A DNA stretch of 64,000 bases. Source: Natronobacillus azotifigens (lineage in GTDB: Bacteria; Bacillota; Bacilli; Bacillales; Amphibacillaceae). Within the stretch, counting starts at the first letter, position 1; each line of letters begins with the position of its first letter. Below are positions 55,695-64,000 of the stretch, in pieces. The stretch spans positions 1-64,000 of the forward strand of contig NZ_JAPRAT010000020.1 of assembly GCF_026805325.1 (NCBI RefSeq), read 5' to 3'. The position numbers and the translations under genes are program-made. The notes below the pieces were generated by a model. That model was not told where the DNA came from and made no database searches. It saw only the letters and a list, made by a program, of their open reading frames with translations.

Positions 55695-58241
55695 ATGATG
55701 TCTAAATATAAAAAAGTTATTCCCCTCTTTTTACATTGGATATTAAATAATTTTCTGAACAAGAGGCAAAGAAAATATATAATAGATAATATGAGTGCAA
55801 ACCAAATAAAGTTCTTTAGTAGAATAATGAGCGGGGCACAACGAAAGTATGACTTTAGACATGTAGAGTCTTTAATTTATAAGCTTAATAACTTAGGGTT
55901 TCAAGAAAAAGCTTACAACGATTTAAACGAGGTAATAACAAACACGTATAATAAAAGTGTGAAAAAGTTTGCTTTGTTCGAGTTAGCGGTGTGGCATGCT
56001 AATCAAAGTACGGTTAGGGATGCAAATAAAAGTCTGGAATATTTAAAACAATTTAAGGCTTTAGAAAAAAATAAAATTGAGTTAAGAAGAGCTTTAATAT
56101 TAGAGACAGAATCCTTACAATTAATAGGTGAACAAGAACGTGCTATTGGAAAACTACTAGAGGGCATAAGGAAAGAAAAACATGTTGATCTATATTTAGG
56201 GATGGCTAACCTTCAAGATAATGAAATTTCTAAATTAGAGTGGATTAATAAAGCAATGGCTCTATACAAGCTTGAAGCAATTGAACTGGAGCAATCAAAA
56301 ACAAAACCTTATGATCGACTAGGAACAAAAGGAATAGAACGAAACCCCAGTGTTGAACATGATGTGAAAGTATCTGTAATTATGCCTGTATATAATGCAG
56401 AGGATGTTATAACAACATCAATTCGATCGTTACTGAAGCAGACATGGGTTAATATAGAGATTATAATAATTGATGACTTTAGCACCGATAAAACAGTCGA
56501 AATTGTAAGACGGTTGATAAAAAAAGATAATAGGATTCATTTAATTGAACTAGGTAGCAATAACGGTCCATACGTTGCTCGTAATTATGGTCTTCAAATA
56601 GCAACTGGAGAATATATTACGGTAAATGATGCTGATGATTGGTCTCACCCCAGAAAAATTGAAATTCAAATTAAACACTTATTAAATAACAAAAACATAA
56701 TTGGTAACACTTCTCAACAAGCTAGATTGTCTAATGATTTGAAATTCTATAGAAGAGGCAAAATGGGATGCTATGTTTCAAGTAATATGTCTTCTCTGAT
56801 GTTCAGAAAGAATGTTGTTCATGAAAAATTAGGATATTGGGATTCAGTAAGGTTTGGAGCTGACTCGGAATTCATACGAAGAATAAGAGCTATCTTTGGA
56901 GAAAAATCAATTGTTGATTTAAATACAGGTTTGTTATCTTATCAACGCTACTCTGCAAATTCTTTGACAGGAAATTCAGCTTTTGGTTTTCCAGGTTTTT
57001 TTATGGGAGCGCGAAAAGAATATCTTGAATTACAAATGAACTATCATAATAATAGTAACTTATATTATGATTTTCCAATGGATAAAAGACCATTCCCTGT
57101 TCCCGATCCTATGAAACCTAAACGGTCACAAGTTGACAAAGATGGATTTAGGCATTTCGATGTAATTATCGCTTCTGATTTCAGGTTAGATGGAGGGTCT
57201 ACTCTCTCAAGTTTAGAAGAAATCAAAGCTCAAAAAAAAGCAGGTTTGAAAACAGGGTTGATTCAAATGGCGCGCTATGATTATCCGGAAAAAAAGAAAA
57301 TAAATAGTAAAATTAGGGAAGAAATTGATGGCGAGCATGTTCAAATTATCGTTTTTGGTGAAAAGGTTAAATGTGATTTGTTAGTATTAAGATATCCTCC
57401 AATATTACAGGAGTATCAGAGGTATATTCCGAAAGTTAAGGCGAAAACAAGTATTATTATTATTAACCAGACACCCATGAGTGATTATAGTAAATCTGGA
57501 GAAGTTAGATATAATATAGACAGATGTATGGTTAATTATAATTTATTATTTAATGAAAAACCAAAATGGTATCCAATTGGACCGTTAGTCAGAGATGCAT
57601 TATACAATCACCATATGAAACAAATAGAGCAAATAGAACTCTCTAATGATGATTGGTTAAATATTATTGATATAAATGAATGGAGTAGTATTGAGTATAG
57701 TCGTAAAAAAACAAGCAATGGTAATATAAGAATAGGGAGACACTCTCGTGATAAAGGTGAAAAATGGCCAGGGAAAAAAGATAAACTATTAAAAGTATAC
57801 CCAGAAGATAAAAACATTGATGTGCGTATTCTTGGGGGAGCTAAGACTCCCCAAAAAATAATAGGATACATACCTGATAATTGGACTGTCTATCAATTTG
57901 ATGAAATAAGTTCTTTAGAATTCCTTCAAACTATAGACATATTTGTTTATTTTACACATGATGATTGGGTTGAATCCTTTGGAAGAGTTATTATTGAAGC
58001 GATGGCAACTAAAATACCTGTTATTTTACCGCCACAATATAAACCTCTTTTTGAAGATTCAGTTCTGTATGCAACGGAAGATACTGTTTATTCGGAAGTT
58101 AAAAAAATTATGACAAATAAAAAGTATTATGATCAGCTAGCTTCTAATGCCTATGAGTGTGTCAAAAAACGCTTTAGTTACAGTACTCATTTAGAACGTA
58201 TAAGTAGGTATATGGAAAGGAGTTCAAATAATGTTAGATAG
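55695..58241 (+). CDS. Large multidomain glycosyltransferase (GT2 plus GT-B half)
   Basis: 848 aa, no signal peptide. N-terminal helical region (1-215) with helix repeats and NLGFQEKAYNDL; GT2 domain (about 225-440) with SVIMPVYNAEDVITTS and DADDWSHPRKIEIQ near 312; C-terminal GT-B-like region (about 490-845) with SDFRLDGGSTLSSLEEI and FGRVIIEAMATKIPVILPPQY (Glu768 equivalent to the GT4 catalytic site). Paralogous along its length with 59153-61924. Similar fused enzymes make teichoic acid-type polymers. It begins 13 bases after the ABC gene and overlaps the methyltransferase gene by 11 bases. Confidence 0.85.
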   Translation: MMSKYKKVIPLFLHWILNNFLNKRQRKYIIDNMSANQIKFFSRIMSGAQRKYDFRHVESLIYKLNNLGFQEKAYNDLNEVITNTYNKSVKKFALFELAVWHANQSTVRDANKSLEYLKQFKALEKNKIELRRALILETESLQLIGEQERAIGKLLEGIRKEKHVDLYLGMANLQDNEISKLEWINKAMALYKLEAIELEQSKTKPYDRLGTKGIERNPSVEHDVKVSVIMPVYNAEDVITTSIRSLLKQTWVNIEIIIIDDFSTDKTVEIVRRLIKKDNRIHLIELGSNNGPYVARNYGLQIATGEYITVNDADDWSHPRKIEIQIKHLLNNKNIIGNTSQQARLSNDLKFYRRGKMGCYVSSNMSSLMFRKNVVHEKLGYWDSVRFGADSEFIRRIRAIFGEKSIVDLNTGLLSYQRYSANSLTGNSAFGFPGFFMGARKEYLELQMNYHNNSNLYYDFPMDKRPFPVPDPMKPKRSQVDKDGFRHFDVIIASDFRLDGGSTLSSLEEIKAQKKAGLKTGLIQMARYDYPEKKKINSKIREEIDGEHVQIIVFGEKVKCDLLVLRYPPILQEYQRYIPKVKAKTSIIIINQTPMSDYSKSGEVRYNIDRCMVNYNLLFNEKPKWYPIGPLVRDALYNHHMKQIEQIELSNDDWLNIIDINEWSSIEYSRKKTSNGNIRIGRHSRDKGEKWPGKKDKLLKVYPEDKNIDVRILGGAKTPQKIIGYIPDNWTVYQFDEISSLEFLQTIDIFVYFTHDDWVESFGRVIIEAMATKIPVILPPQYKPLFEDSVLYATEDTVYSEVKKIMTNKKYYDQLASNAYECVKKRFSYSTHLERISRYMERSSNNVR

Positions 58242-59124
58242 TAGACTAAATCAAGAATTAAACTCAAACCAGTGGGAAAACTACTGGCCCGAGAGATCTA
58301 ATATGATATATTACCAATACATTAACCTTATCGTTAAAGCATTGGCTCGTGATTGTAATAGTTTACTTGATGTGGGTTCTAATAAAGCAAATTATATTGA
58401 GGAATTTGATTGGATTGAGGATAGAACGACAATCGACATTGACGCTCCATACTTTTCTAAAAATGTAAAAGGCATAAAGCAGGACTTTATTGATTTTACC
58501 ATAAATGATAAATTTGATTTTGTAACATGTTTACAGGTGTTAGAGCATGTTCCTAATCCTGATAAATTTGCTCAAAAATTATTTGAGATGTCAGATAGAG
58601 TCTTAATCTCTGTTCCTTATATGTGGCCTGAGAATTCAACTGAAGGTCATATCCAGGATCCTGTAGACTATGATAAACTAAAAAAATGGACAAGAAGAGA
58701 ACCTCTATACTCAATTGTTGTCGAAGAACCCTTAGATGACACACAAAAAAGTAAAAGGTTAATATGCTATTACACCCAGGAAAGCACTAAAATTAGTTTA
58801 AAACAAGCTAGAAAACATATCAGGTCAATGGATAATAATCAAGTTATTAATACGCCTGAGGGCAAGTTACTCAACAATATTATTGAGGGTCAATCAAACC
58901 TAAGTAGATTTATGATATTAGACAGGAAAATAAGAGCAATTGATGCTGATAATCAAAAATTAAAAAACAAAATTCAAGTGTATTCAAGCAAAATAGCAAA
59001 AATTAATAAAAGAATGAAAAAACACAACAACGAATTACAAAAATATAAAAGAAGAATTGAAGGAATTAGGAAAAGTAAAACTTGGAGTTACGCTCAAAAA
59101 ATTAGAAGAATTTTAAATAAGTAA
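58231..59124 (+). CDS. SAM-dependent methyltransferase with coiled-coil tail
   Basis: 297 aa. Rossmann methyltransferase core (about 30-160): motif I LLDVGSNKANYIEEF, acidic DIDAP, motif IV-like FDFVTCLQVLEHVPNPDKFAQ. The second half is helical, ending in a Lys/Arg-rich coiled coil (about 225-297, KIQVYSSKIAKINKRMKKHNNELQ region) that may tether it to the neighbouring transferases. Start ATG 58231 after AAAGGAG, overlapping the previous gene. In wall glycan clusters such enzymes methylate a sugar or cap a chain; which applies here is unknown. Confidence 0.82.
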   Translation: MLDSRLNQELNSNQWENYWPERSNMIYYQYINLIVKALARDCNSLLDVGSNKANYIEEFDWIEDRTTIDIDAPYFSKNVKGIKQDFIDFTINDKFDFVTCLQVLEHVPNPDKFAQKLFEMSDRVLISVPYMWPENSTEGHIQDPVDYDKLKKWTRREPLYSIVVEEPLDDTQKSKRLICYYTQESTKISLKQARKHIRSMDNNQVINTPEGKLLNNIIEGQSNLSRFMILDRKIRAIDADNQKLKNKIQVYSSKIAKINKRMKKHNNELQKYKRRIEGIRKSKTWSYAQKIRRILNK

Positions 59125-59152
59125 AAAATTTACGTATGAAAAAGGTGATTAG

Positions 59153-61924
59153 GTGGAAACAAAACATTCATCAGGCCAATACGATTTAAAAGACAATCTT
59201 GATAATGAGATAGTTAGTTTAGATGAAGAGATAGCAACTAAAAAAGAAAATAATGTATATTTGAAAAAACAGTTCAAAGAATTAGAAGAAGAATTAGAGC
59301 GATTAAAAGAAGAAAATTATCATATTGAAAACTTAAAAAATTCAACTAAACAAGAGTATAATTTACTTGTTAATAGTAGGGCATGGAGATTGTCTAAACC
59401 TTTAAGAGTAGTAAGGAAGGGTTTGGGAAAAATCAAACGCCTTTTAAAAAGAAGACAAAAAGAAATAAAAACCACTACTACCTTGACATCAAAAAAACAT
59501 CGTGGAGCGCATAGAAAGATCGAGAGAGTAAAAAGAAAATTATATAATTTAGGTTTTACCGATAAGGCATACGAAGAATTGTTAGACATAGTTAATAGAG
59601 AAGTATTTAATTATGAAGAAGGTTTAGCTGCATATGAGTTGGCTGTGTGGCATGCTAATTTACGTACGAAAGAAGACGCTAAAGAATCACTCCGTTTCTT
59701 AGCGAAGAGTAAAGAAGTGTTAAAGAGTAGTGATTTCAAGAGATCGATTACAATTCTAGAAGTTGAAAATTACAGAGTGCTAAATCTTAAAGGACAGGCT
59801 GAAGAAGTTTTAAAGTCAAGGTTAGCTAAAGATCAACACTTTGACTTAGTATTAGCAGCATCAACTTTAGAAGATAATATTGAAAAACGTTTAGAATGGA
59901 TAAATAGAATTTATGAAAAATTAGATCTGGAGAATATATCTCTAAAATCAAAAAATAGTGTACCTTACAATAACTTAAATGTAAAAGCAAATCCATCTAC
60001 GACTTTAATGACCGATCAACACAAAGTCACGGTAATAATCCCAGCTTATAATGCTGAAGATACCATAAAAACTACATTAGAGTCCGTAATAAATCAGACT
60101 TGGTCCAATCTCGAAATAATAGTAGTAGATGATTGTAGCACAGATAATACACCAAATCTAATAAAGGCTTATCAGGATAAGGATTCAAGATTGAAGTTCT
60201 TAAGTACGGAAGTAAATAGCGGAGCTTATGTAGCGAGAAATATGGCTTTACAATTAGCTACTGGAGAATTCGTGACGATTAATGATGCTGATGATTGGTC
60301 TCATTGTAGAAAGATAGAAATTCAAGTGTCTCATCTGATTAACAATCATAAATGCATAGCAAATACATCTCAACAAGCTAGAATTACGGAAGAGTTACTA
60401 CTAGATAGAAGAGCTAATCATAGCGGTTATATTTTTAAAAATATTTCATCACTAATGTTTAGGCGTAAACAAGCATTAGAGGCAATCGGCTATTGGGATA
60501 GCGTTAGATTTATGGCTGATGGAGAATTCATTAGAAGGTTAAAACGTTTTTTTGGTAAGGACAGCATTATTGATCTAAAAACAGGACCTTTATCGTTCCA
60601 GCGCCAAACAAACAATTCACTGACTAACAATAGTGCTTTTGGTTACAATGGTTACTTAACAGGTGCTAGAAAAGAATACTTTGATAGCTATCTTTTTTAT
60701 CATCAGAATTGTAATAATTTAAAGTATGATTTTCCATTAAGGAAAAGACCATTCCCTGTTCCATATCCTATGTTACCATCCAGAAGTAAAGAAGATCGTC
60801 GAAAATCCTTTGATGTTATTCTAGTCTCAGATTTTCGTTTGGCTGGAGGTTCTAACATGTCTAACGTTGAAGAAATTGTTGCTCAGAAGAAAATGGGCTT
60901 ACGAATTGGTTTGTGTCAAATGTATAGATATGATTTTGATCCTAGAAGATCTATTAATAAAAGCATTAGAGATTTAATAGATGGTGATCAGGTTCAGATG
61001 ATTGTTTATGGTGAAAGGGTGGAGTGTGACTTAATGATATTAAGGTACCCACCAATCTTACAAGAAAAACAAAAATATATACCTGATGTTAAATCTCATC
61101 GTATCCATGTAATTATTAATCAACCACCTAAAAGTGATTACGGTCCTAATGCAGTCTTGCGTTATAATATGATTAGAGCTAATAAACATTTAAAAGAGTA
61201 TTTTAACAAAGAAGCAACTTGGTTTCCAATTGGACCACTAGTAAGGAATGTACTACATGAGCACCACGCCAATGAATTGGAGGGAATTAAACTTTCTGAA
61301 AAGGATTGGTCAAATATTATTGATATTAATGAATGGAAAAGGTCTTCACGTCCTAAAAAGAATGCTGATGACAAAATTATTATTGGCAGACATTCAAGAG
61401 ATCATGAAGTGAAATGGCCAGTTGATAGGAAAGAAATGCTCGATATATATCCTGAAAGTGAACGATATGAAGTTAGGGTTTTAGGTGGCGCAGAAACGCC
61501 GAAATCAGTAATAGGTAGAATCCCTGACAATTGGTCTGTTACTGATTTTGGACAAGTACATCCAAAAGAATTTTTAAAAGAATTAGATGTATTTATATAT
61601 TACACGCATCCACAGTGGGTTGAAGCTTTCGGTAGGGTAATTATTGAAGCAATGTCTGTAGGTATCCCTACAATATTACCTTATCAGTATGAGGAGCTCT
61701 TCCATGAGTCGGCTATTTATGCAGAACCACATGAAGTTCAGAAAAAAATAACTGAGCTAATGAACGATGAAGATTATTATGAAAGTCAAGTTAATAAGGC
61801 ATTTCGATATGTAGATGAGAATTTTGGATATTTAATGCATGCCAAAAGGTTGCAGTATTATGGGAGCGTAAATGTAGAGAATTATATTAATTCAAGTATA
61901 CAACAATTTTCCAAAACAGAGTAG
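59153..61924 (+). CDS. Large multidomain glycosyltransferase with coiled-coil N-terminus
   Basis: 923 aa. N-terminal coiled coil (about 12-72), basic segment, helical region (about 110-280), GT2 domain (about 290-500) with VTVIIPAYNAEDTIKTTLES and DADDWSHCRKIEIQ near 378, and a GT-B-like C-terminal half with SDFRLAGGSNMSNVEEI and FGRVIIEAMSVGIPTILPYQY (Glu about 832). It is a paralogue of the protein at 55695 with an added coiled coil. GTG start following AAAAGGTGATT. Last gene of the cluster; a terminator follows at once. Confidence 0.85.
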   Translation: METKHSSGQYDLKDNLDNEIVSLDEEIATKKENNVYLKKQFKELEEELERLKEENYHIENLKNSTKQEYNLLVNSRAWRLSKPLRVVRKGLGKIKRLLKRRQKEIKTTTTLTSKKHRGAHRKIERVKRKLYNLGFTDKAYEELLDIVNREVFNYEEGLAAYELAVWHANLRTKEDAKESLRFLAKSKEVLKSSDFKRSITILEVENYRVLNLKGQAEEVLKSRLAKDQHFDLVLAASTLEDNIEKRLEWINRIYEKLDLENISLKSKNSVPYNNLNVKANPSTTLMTDQHKVTVIIPAYNAEDTIKTTLESVINQTWSNLEIIVVDDCSTDNTPNLIKAYQDKDSRLKFLSTEVNSGAYVARNMALQLATGEFVTINDADDWSHCRKIEIQVSHLINNHKCIANTSQQARITEELLLDRRANHSGYIFKNISSLMFRRKQALEAIGYWDSVRFMADGEFIRRLKRFFGKDSIIDLKTGPLSFQRQTNNSLTNNSAFGYNGYLTGARKEYFDSYLFYHQNCNNLKYDFPLRKRPFPVPYPMLPSRSKEDRRKSFDVILVSDFRLAGGSNMSNVEEIVAQKKMGLRIGLCQMYRYDFDPRRSINKSIRDLIDGDQVQMIVYGERVECDLMILRYPPILQEKQKYIPDVKSHRIHVIINQPPKSDYGPNAVLRYNMIRANKHLKEYFNKEATWFPIGPLVRNVLHEHHANELEGIKLSEKDWSNIIDINEWKRSSRPKKNADDKIIIGRHSRDHEVKWPVDRKEMLDIYPESERYEVRVLGGAETPKSVIGRIPDNWSVTDFGQVHPKEFLKELDVFIYYTHPQWVEAFGRVIIEAMSVGIPTILPYQYEELFHESAIYAEPHEVQKKITELMNDEDYYESQVNKAFRYVDENFGYLMHAKRLQYYGSVNVENYINSSIQQFSKTE

Positions 61925-61928
61925 AAAT

Positions 61929-61972
61929 TAGCTATTCAATATAAATAAGTAATATATTGAATAGCTTTTTCT
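61929..61972 (+). terminator. Terminator of the glycosyltransferase cluster
   Basis: AGCTATTCAATAT / ATATTGAATAGCT followed by TTTTTCT. Confidence 0.88.
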
Positions 61973-62302
61973 AATTAATTTAATTTCTAAAAATGCGGCC
62001 AGAGTACACTGTCTTTTAACGAATTTAAGACCTGAAGGAAGATTATTAAGGCTGCCGCAAGATCAATTGAACTGAAAATGATATGTTAGTGTCAGAATTT
62101 ATGGCAAGAGATTGCCTGGATTGAAAGTGGTGATGAAGAAAAGAGCGAACCATTTAGATTTGAAGAATGAGTTTAGTCAAATGAAAGGTTGCTTTAGCAT
62201 CGCATTTCTAAGTTGATTTCAGACTTAAAAACGACTTTATTTGTAGTATGTTCATGTCCAAATCCACCTGTATGAGTAGGTGTCATTTTAGAAGGAGATT
62301 AT
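61973..62302 (+). other. Intergenic stretch with possible decayed coding fragment
   Basis: 330 bases without a gene. One frame ending near 62170 reads QNLWQEIAWIESGDEEKSEPFRFEE then stop, which looks coding-like (key part LWQEIAWIESGDEE); an upstream frame piece IIKAAARSIELKM is broken from it by a stop. It may be the end of a lost gene. No family was recognised. Confidence 0.25.
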
Positions 62303-64000
62303 ATGAAAAGAAAAATATTGATCATTATATTTGGATTGCTCAGCTTAATCATATTAAATACTAAACATTCTCATGCTACATCTTATTCGGCTGATGAACT
62401 TTACAATCTTGCAAGGAATCAAGACCACTCGTCATCAGCACTAGAATTATATATTAAGGGTTACAATCAATTTAGTGCTGATAAGAGATTTGTAGAGGGT
62501 ATTAACTCTAGTTCAGAATCGTTACTTCGATGGGCAAGAGATCAACATCAAAATGAAGATTACTTAACAGCGATAGATCGTTATAAATTAATTTTATCAG
62601 CACCAAAAGTTGATGATCTACTTGTAAGAAAGACGGAAATCAAACTGAGTTATGCTGAAAATGGTAATAGGATACCAAGCATTAATACCTTAATAAATAT
62701 GGCATCTCAAGAGGCACATTCTTCGAATAGAATTAGTATTTACACTAAGGCATATTATCTGTATAACAATGATAAAAGAATTAGTGATGGACTAAATAAA
62801 AGTGCCAATTCATTAATAGAGTGGGCATTTGGTGAGCACGCTAAAGGTAACTTTGAAACTGCTTTAAGTCGATATGAACTGATTCTATCAACACCTTTGA
62901 TAGAGGCATCAACGCAAGATAGTTTAATAGAAATTAGACGATACGCAATAAATAATCAGTTAACTGCAGACATGATAGTATCAAGAATTAAAAAACACTC
63001 AACTTCTTCAGAAAAAATAAATGAAGCACTCAAGGGCCATAAACAATATCCGAATGATAATCGTTTTATTGAAGTAATTGATTCAAGTTCAAGATCTTTA
63101 TTAAAATGGGCTACTGGAAAGCATCAGGAACAAGAATATGACATTGCACAAGATCGTTATGAATTGATTCTATCAGCATCACAAATTGATAAATCTTTAG
63201 TAAAAGAAACAGAAATAAAGCTAGCTTACGCAAAAAGCCAAAGAAGGATACCCACTTCTTCTACTTTGATGAATCAAGCATCATTAGAAAGCCATTCTTC
63301 TAAAAAAATTGAGATTTTCACAGAAGGATATTATTTGTTCCCGAACGATCCACGTTTTAAAACCGAATTAAATAATAGCGCTGAAAATTTATTAGTATGG
63401 GCTACAAATCAACACCAAGCAAATAAATTTGATGTTGCAGTAGATCGTTATGATCTTATTTTATCAGTTCCTTCTTTGAAATACCCAATAAGGAAAGAAG
63501 TACAAATCAAGAATCAATATGCTAACGTACGTGAGAGAATTCCATCTGCAATAAACTTATTAAGTTTAGCCAGTAATGAACCTCATTCATCAAGTAGAAT
63601 AAAAATATTAAATAAAGGCCTGTATTTATATCCAGAAGATCATAGATTTATAGTTAATATAAATAATAGTGTTGAATCATTACTTAGATGGGCAACAGAC
63701 CAACATCAAACTAATGACTTTGATACTGCAATTGACCGATATAATTTAATAAGTGAAATTTCAGTTTTAGATGATTTAATTAGTAAACAAGTAGAGCTTA
63801 AATTGTCATATGCTAACAAACAGATTAAGCTCCCCTCAGAAAACGATATATTAAGGAGAGGAAGAAACGAAAATCACTCTTCAAAAAAAATAGAAATTCT
63901 AACAGAAGGATATTATTTATATCCGAATAGTTCGCGAATCTACGAAGAGTTAAATCAATCTGCTGATTCATTATTAAATTGGGCAATTACTCAACATCAA
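62303..64000 (+). CDS. Second secreted helical-repeat protein, truncated by window end
   Basis: Open from ATG 62303 (GAAGGAG upstream) through the last base, 566 codons with no stop. Signal peptide about 1-24 (ILIIIFGLLSLIILNTKHSHA), then at least six repeats like those of the glucosaminidase at 47221: HSSS--(L/I)-IY-(E/K)GY--(Y/F)-(N/S)D-RF, then SA-SLL-WA--QHQ---(F/Y)DTAIDRY-LILSAP and L-YA. The C-terminus, where an enzymatic or SH3 domain may lie, is outside the window. It and the 47221 protein flank the glycosyltransferase cluster. Confidence 0.88.
   Translation, partial: MKRKILIIIFGLLSLIILNTKHSHATSYSADELYNLARNQDHSSSALELYIKGYNQFSADKRFVEGINSSSESLLRWARDQHQNEDYLTAIDRYKLILSAPKVDDLLVRKTEIKLSYAENGNRIPSINTLINMASQEAHSSNRISIYTKAYYLYNNDKRISDGLNKSANSLIEWAFGEHAKGNFETALSRYELILSTPLIEASTQDSLIEIRRYAINNQLTADMIVSRIKKHSTSSEKINEALKGHKQYPNDNRFIEVIDSSSRSLLKWATGKHQEQEYDIAQDRYELILSASQIDKSLVKETEIKLAYAKSQRRIPTSSTLMNQASLESHSSKKIEIFTEGYYLFPNDPRFKTELNNSAENLLVWATNQHQANKFDVAVDRYDLILSVPSLKYPIRKEVQIKNQYANVRERIPSAINLLSLASNEPHSSSRIKILNKGLYLYPEDHRFIVNINNSVESLLRWATDQHQTNDFDTAIDRYNLISEISVLDDLISKQVELKLSYANKQIKLPSENDILRRGRNENHSSKKIEILTEGYYLYPNSSRIYEELNQSADSLLNWAITQHQ

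Overview
The window is chromosomal DNA of a spore-forming, AT-rich member of the Bacillaceae. Gene order follows the Bacillus subtilis argS-rpoE-pyrG-spo0F-fba-murZ-rho-rpmE-tdk-prfA-prmC-spoIIR-ywlB/C-mntP-ywlE/rpiB/ywlG-glyA-upp and ywzB-ywmB-murAA-spoIID-spoIIQ-spoIIID-mbl-flhO-flhP-fabZ core. Protein sequences differ enough from B. subtilis to suggest a halotolerant genus of the Oceanobacillus/Gracilibacillus/Virgibacillus type; the genus is an inference. All convincing genes lie on the + strand.

Layout. 1-5231: ywiB-argS, a disrupted secreted-protein gene, a small membrane protein, a P-loop kinase and rpoE (RNA polymerase delta). 5232-13896: pyrG with a CTP-type attenuated leader, spo0F, fba, murZ, rho, L31 (zinc-free type) and tdk. 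13941-14960: a 20-bp minisatellite of about 51 units. 15085-24695: prfA-prmC, spoIIR, ywlB, tsaC/ywlC preceded by a DnaA-box cluster, mntP, ywlE, rpiB, ywlG, glyA, upp. The atp operon that follows upp in B. subtilis is not here; a Vpr-like subtilase (24819-27005) takes its place. 27403-39014: ywzB, ywmB, murAA, spoIID, spoIIQ, an inserted two-gene peptide-signalling candidate, spoIIID, mbl, flhO-flhP, an EpuA-like protein and fabZ. 39015-45587: a branched palindromic region, an acidic lipoprotein, a 52-bp minisatellite of 16 units, and a TetR - membrane-fusion - RND efflux operon. 45863-64000: a cell-wall glycopolymer region: TagO-like initiator, a repeat-rich glucosaminidase, glycosyltransferases, an ABC exporter with two ATPase domains in one chain, two giant paralogous glycosyltransferases, a coiled-coil methyltransferase, and the start of a second repeat-rich exported protein.

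The most interesting system is at 32849-34340: a TPR-type protein resembling AimR (arbitrium receptor) without an evident N-terminal DNA-binding domain, followed 40 bp later by a secreted protein made of nine 11-residue repeats (DPGHGDMFGLS type). Receptor followed by small exported precursor is the usual layout of RRNPP quorum-sensing pairs; here the precursor looks multi-copy and the pair sits between spoIIQ and spoIIID.

The window also carries several copies of a dispersed, strongly folded element of about 170 bp that inserts at TTTAT(C/T) and duplicates the target. It resembles bcr1 of the B. cereus group. One copy interrupts a reading frame, and removing it with one target copy restores that frame exactly.
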